Positions 53,010 through 62,789 of a DNA stretch of 64,000 bases are shown here, one piece after another; positions within the stretch are counted from its first letter, which is position 1, and each line of letters starts with the position of its first letter. The notes under the pieces were generated by a model. That model worked only from the letters and a program-made list of their open reading frames with translations. It ran no database searches and had not been told where the DNA came from. The stretch lies in assembly GCF_001641335.1 (NCBI RefSeq), contig NZ_LVEM01000001.1, positions 1,863,222 through 1,927,221 on the forward strand, given 5' to 3'. This DNA is from Bradyrhizobium stylosanthis (GTDB lineage: Bacteria; Pseudomonadota; Alphaproteobacteria; Rhizobiales; Xanthobacteraceae). The translations under genes were made by a program, and so were the position numbers.

Positions 53010-53580
53010 GCGCATCCCGGCCCTGCCAAAGGGGCGTTCGCGACCGTCACGAGATGCGGGCCGGGTGGCGGTGGACGCGGCAGCGCCGGCGCGCAACGTG
53101 TGGGACAGGGCGGGAAACCGTGAGTCCTGCGCGACGCGGTACGACACGGCGCGGTCACAGCGGTTGGGTTGGTCGTCGTGGGCGAGCACACGCAAGCCCG
53201 TGATGATCCGGCAAAGCCGTCCGCGGACGGAGAAGTCGTGTGGTCCTGACGCCCGGGGTTTGTGCGTCAAGGCTTGCGGTGGTGCGGCGGCCAACCGGCG
53301 CGCGCATCGATCATCTGCAAGGCGACGGGGGCAATAGTGCATCGCTCCCCGGGGAGAGCACGAAGGACACCGTTAAAACCATCCGCGCAGGGAAGGCCAA
53401 GCGATCGGCATCACCTGTGATCCACCCCGTGTGCATTCTTCGCAAGCGCACGGATCTGCGGGTGCCGCCGGCGCCCGGCCTTCCCTGCGCCCTTTGGCAT
53501 CCAACGGGGCGACGAGCGACAGCAAGCCACGGGCAGAACCTGCCGCGGGAAGGATAATGCGTGGTCTCTCGCCTGATAGC
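53010..53580 (+). other. Non-coding repeat-like element with a long hairpin
   Basis: No credible gene between 52882 and 53788. In this part, blocks such as GTGTGGTCCTGACGCC, GGCGACGGGGGCAA and CTCCCCGGGGAGAGCACGA come in an order I recall as widely repeated in Bradyrhizobium genomes. They are followed by GCGCAGGGAAGGCC (53385-53398) and its exact inverse GGCCTTCCCTGCGC (53477-53490), which can form a long stem with an internal loop. It may be a dispersed repeat or an unannotated structured RNA; the family claim is from memory only. Confidence 0.5.
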
Positions 53581-53611
53581 TTGACGACTTGGGTCCCATT
53601 GTTTCCGCACC

Positions 53612-53695
53612 GTCATGGCCGGGCTTGTCCCGGCCATCCACGCCTTGCCGGGTCGCACGAAGAACGTAGATGCCCGGGACAAGCCCGGGCATGAC
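53612..53695. repeat. Long REP-type hairpin
   Basis: Arms GTCATGGCCGGGCTTGTCCC... (53612-53638) and its near-inverse ...GACAAGCCCGGGCATGAC (53669-53695) pair over about 27 bp with two mismatches and a 30-nt loop. Each arm is also internally palindromic (CCGGGCTTGTCCCGG). This is a dispersed intergenic palindrome type frequent in Rhizobiales. Confidence 0.8.
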
Positions 53696-53788
53696 GATCT
53701 CGCGGAATACCAATAGCCAGACCGTGGCACCGCTTTTCGGCCGCGCACCTAGCTGGTAGATTAGCGCCATTATTTTGGGGAATTTTTG

Positions 53789-55129
53789 ATGCGCGCGAGG
53801 TTTTTCAATCGCGTTGTGGGGCTGGCGGCGCTGATCGCGGCCGCTGCCGTGACGCAGCCTGCATCGGCCGAGAAGCGCATCGCGCTGGTGGTCGGCAACT
53901 CCGCCTACAAGAACATCACGCCGCTGGACAACCCGTCCAAGGACGCCAGCCTGATGGCGGAGACGCTTGGGCTCCTCGGCTTCGCGCTGGTCGGCGGACG
54001 CGCCCAGCTCGATCTCGACAAGGCCGCGATGGACATCGCGGTGCAGAGCTTCGGCCGGCAGGTCCAGGGCGCCGACGTCGCGCTGTTCTATTATGCCGGC
54101 CACGGCGTGCAGGTCGCGGGCTCCAACTATCTGGTGCCGGTCGGCGCCAACCCGACGCGCGAGGCCGATGTCGATTTCCAGATGACCGACGTCAACCTCG
54201 TGCTGCGCCAGATGCAGGGATCGGGCACGCGGCTCAACCTCGTGATCCTCGATGCCTGCCGCAACAATCCCTTTGGCTCACGCGGCCTGCGATCCTCCGA
54301 CGGCGGCCTCGCGCAGATGCGCGCGCCCGAGGGCACGCTGATCTCCTACGCGACGCAGCCCGGCAACGTCGCCCAGGACGGCAGCGACGGCCACAGCCCC
54401 TACACCAAGGCGCTGGCGACGACGATCCGGGTCGCCGGCCTCGACGTGTTCCAGACCTTCAACCAGGTCGGCCTCGCCGTGAAGCGCGCCACCGCAGGCG
54501 CACAACAGCCCTGGGTGTCGTCCTCGCCGATCGACGGCACTTTCTATTTCGTGCCGCCGACGCAAGCAGCGCCGCCGCAGGTCGCGGCGATGCAGCCCGA
54601 TCCCGTCCCTGCGGATCGCCTGCGCGCCGATCCCGACCGCGTGCCGCTGCGCGATGCCGCGCTGCTCAGCGAGCTGAGCGAGCGGCTCTACGAGCTCAAT
54701 TTCGATCCCGACACGCCCGACGGCCTCACCCGCGCGATCACGAAGCTCCAGCAGCGCATCGCCATGGCGCCGACTGGAGAGCCGACCGAAGGCCTGCTGC
54801 TGCGGATGCGCAAGATGGAGGATCTGAAGCCATGGGGCTCGATCGTCTACGGGCCGGACGGCAGCAAATGGGGCATGTCGTGGAATCACGCCTCGCGGCG
54901 CGCGGCGGTGGCCGATGCGCGCGGCAATTGCGGCGGCGCCAAGTGCCCGATCGAGCTGTCCTTCTACGGCAAGAGCTGCGGCGCCTTCGCGATCTCGGAC
55001 AAATCCTGGTCGCTGGTCCAGCGCGAGGGCGTGCAGCGCGCCAGGGACGCCGCGCTTGACGAATGCGGCAAGGCTGGCAAAGCTTGCCGCATTATCGGAG
55101 CTGTCTGCGCCGACGGCTCCGGCCGCTGA
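53789..55129 (+). CDS. Secreted caspase-family (peptidase C14) protein with C-terminal DUF4189 domain
   Basis: 446 residues from ATG 53789. Signal peptide ending QPASA. The caspase-like p20 part (28-250) has RIALVVGNSAYKNI, the catalytic His in LFYYAGHGVQVAGSNYLVPV and the catalytic Cys in LVILDACRNNPFG. A linker (about 255-350) leads to a DUF4189 domain: WGSIVYGPDGSKWGMSWNHA, with Cys pairs (GNCGGAKC, KSCGAF, DECGKAGKAC). Probably periplasmic. Metacaspase-like enzymes cut after Arg/Lys or Asp; the target is unknown. Confidence 0.88.
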   Translation: MRARFFNRVVGLAALIAAAAVTQPASAEKRIALVVGNSAYKNITPLDNPSKDASLMAETLGLLGFALVGGRAQLDLDKAAMDIAVQSFGRQVQGADVALFYYAGHGVQVAGSNYLVPVGANPTREADVDFQMTDVNLVLRQMQGSGTRLNLVILDACRNNPFGSRGLRSSDGGLAQMRAPEGTLISYATQPGNVAQDGSDGHSPYTKALATTIRVAGLDVFQTFNQVGLAVKRATAGAQQPWVSSSPIDGTFYFVPPTQAAPPQVAAMQPDPVPADRLRADPDRVPLRDAALLSELSERLYELNFDPDTPDGLTRAITKLQQRIAMAPTGEPTEGLLLRMRKMEDLKPWGSIVYGPDGSKWGMSWNHASRRAAVADARGNCGGAKCPIELSFYGKSCGAFAISDKSWSLVQREGVQRARDAALDECGKAGKACRIIGAVCADGSGR

Positions 55130-55158
55130 CATCCTTTTTCATTTTCGGATTTTTGCCC

Positions 55159-55668
55159 ATGCCCAAATCCGCTCACGCGATTGCCCTCGCCTTGCTCCTC
55201 AACATCGCCCTCGCCGCATCGCCCGCCGTCGCGCAGTCCGGCAGCGCCGGCGGCTCGATCGGCAACGACGAGAAGTCGCTGTCCGGCTCACGCCAGGATT
55301 CCTCGTCGGGCCGTTCGGCGGAGCCCGCACCCTCGGCGCGCCGGAGCAAGCCGGCGGCGGAGGAGCGCTCGGCGCTGCGGCGAAACGGCGGCGGTGGTGG
55401 AGGCGGCGGTAGTTTTGACGGCGCCTGGGTGGTCACCAGCATCGGCTGCGGCGGCACGACCACTGGCGCAACCGTGGTCACCTCGGGCCGCGTGATTGCC
55501 GAAGGCGTCACGGGGACCGTCAGCGCGAACGGCGCGGTGCGCACGTTCGGCCGTGGCGAGGGCGGCATTACCTACACCGGCGCCGGCCGGCTCGGAACCC
55601 GCAGCGGTTCCGGAACGTTCCGCCGCTCCGACGGCTGTGGTGGAACCTGGACCTCGGTCAAGCAATAG
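55159..55668 (+). CDS. Secreted protein with poly-Gly linker, function unknown
   Basis: 169 residues from ATG 55159. Signal peptide (MPKSAHAIALALLLNIALAA, cut after AVAQ), a charged Ser/Arg-rich region, a poly-Gly run (about residues 107-114), then a C-terminal beta-rich domain (FDGAWVVTSIGCGGTTTGA ... GTFRRSDGCGGTWTSVKQ) with paired Cys. No named domain. It starts 30 bp after the caspase gene, so an operon is likely. Confidence 0.7.
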   Translation: MPKSAHAIALALLLNIALAASPAVAQSGSAGGSIGNDEKSLSGSRQDSSSGRSAEPAPSARRSKPAAEERSALRRNGGGGGGGGSFDGAWVVTSIGCGGTTTGATVVTSGRVIAEGVTGTVSANGAVRTFGRGEGGITYTGAGRLGTRSGSGTFRRSDGCGGTWTSVKQ

Positions 55669-55819
55669 GAGGCGACATAGCCTGATAACGCGGCGGAACG
55701 AACGTGCCGCAGGCCCAATTCAAGCCACATCCTCTCCGGAATTGCGGCTCATTGCCACCCAAGTCTTTGACGAGAAAGGGCTGGTTAAGAGTTGCGTTGT
55801 GCGTAACCGGGAGACCAGG

Positions 55820-57016
55820 ATGGGCAACCGAACCGCGAAATTCGTATCTGCGCTTGTTGGCAGCATCATTGCCGGCGCGCCACTCGCCGCCGTATCGCAG
55901 AACGCGCCGAGCGTATCCAGCACCGCCGCGAGCGATTGCCTGCCCTCGCCGAAGGGCGCCGCCCCGCAAGGGCAGCACTGGTACTATCGACTCGATCGCG
56001 CCAGCAAGCGGCAGTGCTGGTATCTGCGTGCCGAAGGTGGCAAGGTCACGCAGACCGCGCAGGCCACCGGCGATGCGCAAAGTGCCGATACTCCGGCGCA
56101 GCCCTCCGTGCAGAATGCGCATGCCGAATACATCGCGCCGCAGACTACCGCCGCACCGGCCATGACTGCGCCCGCCCCGGCTGCAGCGAACGCAGCGCCG
56201 GCCGCACAACGGCCGTCGATCAGGATTGCCGACGCCAGCCCGCAGCCCGCCGTCGCCGCGCCCTGGCCCGATGCCTCGACTGACACCGCCTCGCCTGCAC
56301 CACAAGCCGCGCCCGCGCCTGTCGCTGCAGCCCCGCAGCCGGGCGCCAAGCCGGCGAAGCCGCAGGCTCCGGGGGCGCTCGCCGCGGCTGAAGCTCCCGC
56401 CGACAAGCCGACCGGCTCGCTGCAGACGCTCATGCTCGTCATCGGCGGCGCGCTGACGCTCGCCGGCCTCCTCGCGAGCGTCATCTACCGCTTCGCCGGC
56501 GCGCGCGCTCGCGTCAGGACGAACGACCATCGTCACGTGAACTGGGACGACCGGGAGCCCCACGAGCAGGATCGCGCTCCATGGCTCAACGAGATGCCGA
56601 ACACGCCGCGCACCCAGCAGCCGGGCCCGATCGACTTCGACGCCATCCGTCCGCAGCCGCCGCGTCCAGAAGCCCCGCAACTCGCAGCCTTCAGCAGCGA
56701 GATCGGCCGGATCGCGGCACAGTCCCGTTCAACGCGCAACGAGATCGCGGATCTCGACGAGGCCGACATCTTCAACGGTGAATTCGAAATCGAGGCAGCG
56801 GCTCCGCGGCTCGCGGTCAACGATGCCGGCAACGATAGCGCTGAGAAGGATGAAGAGCCGGCTGCGCGCGTCGAGGACAGCGTCGACATCGACGTCATCA
56901 CGGCGATGCTGGAACGGCTGGCGCAGGAAGGGCCGCGGCTGGCGCAGCCTAGCCCTGAAGCTGAGCTTGCAGACCTCGCACGAAGCCGACGAGGCCAGTC
57001 CGCCGCTCGCGCTTGA
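55820..57016 (+). CDS. Membrane protein with Pro/Ala-rich periplasmic region, function unknown
   Basis: 398 residues from ATG 55820, with GGGAGACCAGG upstream. Signal peptide to about residue 26, a small Cys/Trp motif (WYYRLDRASKRQCWYLRAEG), a long Ala/Pro/Gln-rich linker, one membrane helix (SLQTLMLVIGGALTLAGLLA), then an acidic cytosolic tail. Its last 68 bp overlap the 3' end of gmk on the opposite strand. No family recognised. Confidence 0.7.
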   Translation: MGNRTAKFVSALVGSIIAGAPLAAVSQNAPSVSSTAASDCLPSPKGAAPQGQHWYYRLDRASKRQCWYLRAEGGKVTQTAQATGDAQSADTPAQPSVQNAHAEYIAPQTTAAPAMTAPAPAAANAAPAAQRPSIRIADASPQPAVAAPWPDASTDTASPAPQAAPAPVAAAPQPGAKPAKPQAPGALAAAEAPADKPTGSLQTLMLVIGGALTLAGLLASVIYRFAGARARVRTNDHRHVNWDDREPHEQDRAPWLNEMPNTPRTQQPGPIDFDAIRPQPPRPEAPQLAAFSSEIGRIAAQSRSTRNEIADLDEADIFNGEFEIEAAAPRLAVNDAGNDSAEKDEEPAARVEDSVDIDVITAMLERLAQEGPRLAQPSPEAELADLARSRRGQSAARA

Positions 57017-57608
57017 GGCGCTCGGCCTTCAGGATCGACTGCACCTCGGCGAAGGCGTCATCGACATTGTGGTTGATGACGATGTAGTCGTACTCGGCCC
57101 AGTGGCTCATCTCGTGGCTGGCCCGGCTCATGCGCTTGCGGATCACCTCGTCGGAATCCTGCGCGCGCGAATGCAGCCGCTTCTCGAGATCGGCGGCTGA
57201 CGGCGGCAGGATGAAGACGCGAACCACGTCGATGCTTGCTTTCTGGTGCAGCTGCTGCGTGCCCTGCCAGTCGATGTCGAAAAGCACGTCCTGCCCGGCC
57301 GATAGCGCCGCTTCCACCGGCGCACGCGGCGTTCCGTAAAGATTGTCAAATACGGTGGCCCATTCGAGCAGTTCGTCCTGCTTCACCATCGTCTCGAACT
57401 TGGGCTTGGTCACGAAAAAATAGTCGCGCCCCTCGACTTCGCCCGGCCGCATCTGTCGCGTCGTCGCCGATACCGACATCTTGAGGCCCGGCTCCCGCTC
57501 GAGCAACATCCGCGACAGCGTCGTCTTGCCTGCGCCCGAGGGCGAGGACAGCACGAACATCAGGCCGCGCCGCTCGACACCGTCAGTTCCGTGACCGCCC
57601 GTCGTCAT
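56949..57608 (-). CDS. gmk: Guanylate kinase
   Basis: 219 residues. Phosphorylates GMP to GDP. P-loop SSPSGAGKTTLSRML, GMP-binding SVSATTRQMRPGEVEGRDYF, and YGTPRAPVEAAL, then FDIDWQGTQQLHQKA. Reverse strand, directly after yicC (3 bp). The C-terminal end overlaps the forward unknown gene by 68 bp. Confidence 0.96.
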   Translation of the reverse strand: MTTGGHGTDGVERRGLMFVLSSPSGAGKTTLSRMLLEREPGLKMSVSATTRQMRPGEVEGRDYFFVTKPKFETMVKQDELLEWATVFDNLYGTPRAPVEAALSAGQDVLFDIDWQGTQQLHQKASIDVVRVFILPPSAADLEKRLHSRAQDSDEVIRKRMSRASHEMSHWAEYDYIVINHNVDDAFAEVQSILKAERLKRERRTGLVGFVRGLQAQLQG

Positions 57609-57611
57609 CGA

Positions 57612-58499
57612 TCACTCCAGATTCTGGACCTGTTCGCGGAACTGCTCGACCACGTTTTTCATGGCGAGTCCCGTATTGGTCAGCTCGATGTCGTTCGACT
57701 TCGAGCAGCAGGTGTTGACCTCGCGGTGAAACTCCTGCGCCAGGAAGTCGAGCTTGCGCCCGATCGGGCCGCCCTTGCCGATCAGCTCGCGGGCCTGCGC
57801 GACGTGCGAGGCGATGCGGTCGAGCTCCTCGCGGATGTCGGCCTTGGTGGCGATCAGGATCGCCTCCTGCATCAGACGGTCGGAATCGAAACGGTCGGAA
57901 GTGTCGAGCAGCGCGGCAATCTGGTCGGCGAGCCTCGCCTTGATCGCCTCCGGCTTGCGGCCGGGCGAGCTTTCAGCTTTTTTCGCGAGCTGCTCGATCT
58001 CGTCGACCCGCTGGGTCAGGATCTGCCCGAGCGACGTCCCCTCGCGCTTGCGCATCGCGACCAGCTCGTCGAGCGCCTTGTCGAAGGCCTCGGCTGCGGC
58101 GGCACGGGCGGCCTTGTCCTCTTCCTCGTCGCCCTCGGGCTCGGCGACCTCGACGACGCCCTTAATGGCGAGCAGGCCGTCGATGCTCGGCGCAACCGCG
58201 TCGACCTTGCCCGCGATCACCGCGGCGGCCTTCAGCACGGCGTTGAGCACGTCCTCGTTGACGCGGACGGTGGCGGCCGCATTGGCGCGCTTGACGTTGA
58301 GATTGGCGTAGACGGTGCCGCGCGACAGAAGCTCGCCGGCGCGTTTCTTGGCATGGGCCTCGAGCTCGTCAAACCCCTGCGGCAGCCGCACCCTGAGATC
58401 GAAGCCCTTGGCGTTGACCGACTTCAATTCCCATTCGAACGTATACGGCCCGCTCGCGCCGTGGCTTCGAGCAAAGCCGGTCATGGACGACAGCGCCAT
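57612..58499 (-). CDS. yicC: YicC-family endoribonuclease
   Basis: 295 residues. YicC_N start SSMTGFARSHGASGPYTFEW and NAKGFDLRVRLPQGFDELEA, and the C-terminal DUF1732 (KLDFLAQEFHREVNTCCSKS) are both clear. YicC proteins cut RNA, probably as an oligomer in the cytosol. The stop lies 3 bp before gmk, a fixed pair in many bacteria. Confidence 0.93.
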   Translation of the reverse strand: MALSSMTGFARSHGASGPYTFEWELKSVNAKGFDLRVRLPQGFDELEAHAKKRAGELLSRGTVYANLNVKRANAAATVRVNEDVLNAVLKAAAVIAGKVDAVAPSIDGLLAIKGVVEVAEPEGDEEEDKAARAAAAEAFDKALDELVAMRKREGTSLGQILTQRVDEIEQLAKKAESSPGRKPEAIKARLADQIAALLDTSDRFDSDRLMQEAILIATKADIREELDRIASHVAQARELIGKGGPIGRKLDFLAQEFHREVNTCCSKSNDIELTNTGLAMKNVVEQFREQVQNLE

Positions 58500-58614
58500 C
58501 AGGTCAGATTCTCCAGGAACAAAAGGATTCGCGAGGCATCAAGCCACGCGAATCTTAAGACTATTTTGCAGGAAAGTGGAATCCGCAAAGTCCCGTAGGC
58601 AGGTCTGGGCTGCG

Positions 58615-59898
58615 CTAGCGCTGGACCACCGGCGGCGACGACTGCACTGCGCCCTGCCGGGCCGGCGGCGGATTGGCGGGATTGGCCGGGCGCGCCGCCG
58701 GCGGCTTTTTCTGCTGGTTCGGGCGGGCCGGCGTGGTCGCGGTCGGCGTATCGGCGGCGCCCGGCGCGGCGGCAGCCGGCGGCGGCGCGTCCTCGGCCGG
58801 CTCGACCGTGTCGTTCTGGATCTGCTTTTCCATCGCGCGCAGCTTGGCGACGTTTTTCTGATGCGCGTCGTAGGTCTCGGTGAAGGCGTGCCCGCCGGTG
58901 CCGTCGGCGACGAAATAGAGGTCGCGGGTGCGGGCCGGGTTGGCGGCGGCCTCCAGCGAGGCGCGGCCGGGGTTGGAGATCGGGCCCGGCGGCAGGCCCT
59001 CGATCACATAGGTGTTGTAGGGCGAGGGCTGCGTGATCTCGCTGCGCTTGATCGGACGGCCGAGCGTGCCCTTGCCCCCGACGAGGCCGTAGATGATCGT
59101 GGGATCCGACTGCAGCTTGATGCGCTGCTTGAGGCGGTTGACGAACACGGCGGCGACGCGGCTGCGCTCGTCCGGCTTGCCCGTTTCCTTTTCGACGATC
59201 GACGCCAGCGTCACCAGCTGCTCCGGAGATTTGACCGGAATGTCCTGGCTGCGGCGCTCCCAGATCTCCGCCAGCACGCGCTTGTGCGCCTGCTGCATGC
59301 GCTGGATCACCTGCTCGCGCGTGGTGCCGCGCGGGAATTTGTAGGTCTCGGGCAGCAGCGTGCCCTCGCGCGGCAGCTCGCGCACGCTGCCGGTGAAGAT
59401 GTCGTTGTCGGACAGCCGCGCCACGATCTGCTCGGAGGTCAGGCCCTCCGGAATCGTCACGGCGTGCTGCACCACCTTGCCCTCGACAATGGTGGCGATG
59501 ACGTCGCGCAAGGAAGCATTTTTCTGGAAGGCGTATTCACCCGGCTTCAGGTCCGAGCTCGCCTTCAGCGCCGCGACGCTGGCGATGAACACCCACGGAT
59601 TGACGTCGGTGACGCCTTCCTTGTTCAGCGTCTCGGCGATGTCGCGCTTGCCGGCGCGCTGAGGGATGTTGACGATCTTGTCTTCCTTCAGCGGCCCCGG
59701 CGCTTCCAGCACCTGCCGGCCGTAATAATACACGCCGCCCGCGCCGAGCATGGCGATCAGCAGGAGGGTGATGATGGCATTGCCGACGACCACAAAGGGA
59801 TTGCGCGCGCGGTCCGATCGCTTCGGCGGCGGCGGAACCTGCTCGGGCTCGAGCGCTGCCCGCGGGCTCCGGGGCGAAATGGGCGGCCTTTCACTCAT
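58615..59898 (-). CDS. mltG: Endolytic transglycosylase MltG
   Basis: 427 residues. One N-terminal helix (FVVVGNAIITLLLIAMLGAG), a LysM-like part, then the YceG catalytic domain with ASIVEKETGKPDERSRVAAV (catalytic Glu) and TYDAHQKNVAKL. It cuts new glycan strands in the periplasm. The C-terminus has an unusual 75-residue Pro/Ala/Gln-rich tail. Between fabF and yicC. Confidence 0.93.
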   Translation of the reverse strand: MSERPPISPRSPRAALEPEQVPPPPKRSDRARNPFVVVGNAIITLLLIAMLGAGGVYYYGRQVLEAPGPLKEDKIVNIPQRAGKRDIAETLNKEGVTDVNPWVFIASVAALKASSDLKPGEYAFQKNASLRDVIATIVEGKVVQHAVTIPEGLTSEQIVARLSDNDIFTGSVRELPREGTLLPETYKFPRGTTREQVIQRMQQAHKRVLAEIWERRSQDIPVKSPEQLVTLASIVEKETGKPDERSRVAAVFVNRLKQRIKLQSDPTIIYGLVGGKGTLGRPIKRSEITQPSPYNTYVIEGLPPGPISNPGRASLEAAANPARTRDLYFVADGTGGHAFTETYDAHQKNVAKLRAMEKQIQNDTVEPAEDAPPPAAAAPGAADTPTATTPARPNQQKKPPAARPANPANPPPARQGAVQSSPPVVQR

Positions 59899-60023
59899 CG
59901 AAGCAACCTGAATCCTGCCGGTTCAATCGCGGCCTGACAATCGCTTGCCACGCCAAATGCACGCGCCCACTTCTATGACTATCGCCGAATACGGCAAAAC
60001 GGTGGATTCGTCTCAAACGCAAA

Positions 60024-61289
<1,266 letters not shown>

Positions 61290-61397
61290 ATCCGAAAACT
61301 CCGCATCGAAAGATTCACGGCCAATAACAAGAAACCGGCTGACCGCCAGTCAGCGGCCCGTCCGGTTTCAATGTTGTCCCCGCGAAAATGAAGAGCC

Positions 61398-61637
61398 TTA
61401 GCTCTTCGCGTTCTTCTCGAGAAACTTCGTGGCGTCGCCGACGGTGAGAATCGTTTCCGCGGCGTCGTCCGGAATCTCGCAACCGAATTCTTCTTCGAAC
61501 GCCATCACCAGTTCGACGGTGTCCAGACTGTCGGCGCCGAGGTCGTCGATGAAGCTCGCAGCGTCGACAACCTTCTCGGGCTCAACACCAAGGTGTTCGA
61601 CCACGATCTTCTTAACCCGCTCGCCAATGTCACTCAT
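61398..61637 (-). CDS. acpP: Acyl carrier protein
   Basis: 79 residues. [19 protein letters not shown] holds the Ser that carries the phosphopantetheine arm. The central carrier for the fab enzymes around it. A promoter candidate lies about 210 bp upstream. Confidence 0.97.
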   Translation of the reverse strand: MSDIGERVKKIVVEHLGVEPEKVVDAASFIDDLGADSLDTVELVMAFEEEFGCEIPDDAAETILTVGDATKFLEKNAKS

Positions 61638-61949
61638 TGCATAACCTCGTGTTGTTCCCTGTAGACCCGACCCCCCGGGACGATACGAGCCGTCGTGGTC
61701 GTTTAGTGCCTTCGCTTACGAACTTTGATTTGGCCCCATCCTAACCGATGCAGGGCCCGGCGAACGACGGCCAAGGCTCCGCATCGCCAATATACAGGGT
61801 TTCAAAAACCTGCAATGGCGTTCTTTGCCCATCCGTTGAGGGTCCGGTTATCACACTTCAACTGCCTTGACTACAAGCCTCATTTCGCTCCGGAAACGGC
61901 CGTTTGCCGCATCCCGCGCCGCCGCTGTGGGCAGTGCGGGACGGGGGCC
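61638..61949 (-). other. Leader/intergenic stretch between fabG and acpP
   Basis: 312 bp without a gene. It should contain the acpP promoter and a long leader. No stable terminator with a T run was found after fabG, so read-through from fabD-fabG is possible as well. Confidence 0.5.
61848..61876 (-). promoter_or_regulatory. Candidate sigma-70 promoter for acpP
   Basis: On the reverse strand TTGTAG (61876-61871), a 17-nt spacer and TGATAA (61853-61848) form a good -35/-10 pair, giving a leader of about 200 nt before acpP. Pattern match only. Confidence 0.4.
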
Positions 61950-62687
61950 TCAGATCATGGCCATGCCGCCGTTGACGTGGATAGTCTGGCCGGTGACGTA
62001 GGCTGCTTCGTTCGAGCTGAGATAAACGGCGGCGGCCGCGATGTCCTCGGGCGTCCCCAGGCGGGCGGCCGGAACCTTGGTCAGAATCGTCTCGCGCTGC
62101 TTGTCGTTCAGTGCATCCGTCATCGGCGTCTTGATGAAGCCGGGCGCGATGCAGTTCGCGGTGACGCCGCGCTTGGCGTATTCGGCACCCAGGGTCTTGA
62201 TCATGCCGATCAGGCCCGCCTTCGAGGCGGTGTAATTGCCCTGCCCGGGATTGCCGGTGACGCCGACCACCGAGGTGATCGCGATGATGCGGCCGAAGCG
62301 CTTGCGCATCATCAATTTGGTCGCGGCGCGCGCGAGGCGGAAGGTCGAGGTCAGGTTGATGTTGATGACCTCCTCCCAGTCCTCGTCGCGGAGCTGGACG
62401 AAGAGATTGTCGCGGGTGATGCCGGCATTGGCGACGAGGATGTCGACCTGGCCCATCGCGGCTTCCGCGGCGGGCACCAGCGCCTCGACCTCGTCGGCCT
62501 TGGAGAGATTGCAGGGCAGCACGTGAGTGCGCTCGCCGAGCTTGCCGGCCAGCTCATCCAGCACTTCCTTGCGCGTTCCGGAAATCGAAACGGTGGCGCC
62601 CTGCGCATGCAGCGCCTGTGCGATCGCGCCGCCGATGCCGCCGGTCGCGCCGGTGACGAGCGCCTTTTTGCCAGTCAGATCGAACAT
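61950..62687 (-). CDS. fabG: 3-oxoacyl-ACP reductase
   Basis: 245 residues from ATG 62687 (MFDLTGKKALVTGATGGIGG), with GGAGGAG upstream; longer starts to 62708 are less likely. Short-chain dehydrogenase: TGATGGIG cofactor loop, VANAGITRDNL, and the Ser/Tyr/Lys set in TSVVGVTGNPGQGNYTASKA. Reduces 3-oxoacyl-ACP with NADPH. Confidence 0.96.
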   Translation of the reverse strand: MFDLTGKKALVTGATGGIGGAIAQALHAQGATVSISGTRKEVLDELAGKLGERTHVLPCNLSKADEVEALVPAAEAAMGQVDILVANAGITRDNLFVQLRDEDWEEVININLTSTFRLARAATKLMMRKRFGRIIAITSVVGVTGNPGQGNYTASKAGLIGMIKTLGAEYAKRGVTANCIAPGFIKTPMTDALNDKQRETILTKVPAARLGTPEDIAAAAVYLSSNEAAYVTGQTIHVNGGMAMI

Positions 62688-62704
62688 CGAAAAACTCCTC
62701 CAAG

Positions 62705-62748
62705 GCACGATCCGGAAAAGTGCGCAGCGGCTGTCCGAAAGATCGTGC
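62705..62748. repeat. REP-like palindrome (AGCATGATC family), copy 2
   Basis: GCACGATCCGGAAAAGTG ... GATCGTGC (62705-62748) has the same order and spacing as the element at 48941-48988, with arms GCACGATC and GATCGTGC. It lies between fabD and fabG. Confidence 0.7.
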
Positions 62749-62789
62749 GTAAACTGAAAAACTCAAGCGCGACGAGAACTCATCGCGCT

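Noticed and set aside
52911..53342. 143-codon reverse frame in the non-coding element near 53 kb
   Set aside because: Arg/Pro/Ala-rich with no start signal and lying over the repeat-like blocks; more likely spurious.
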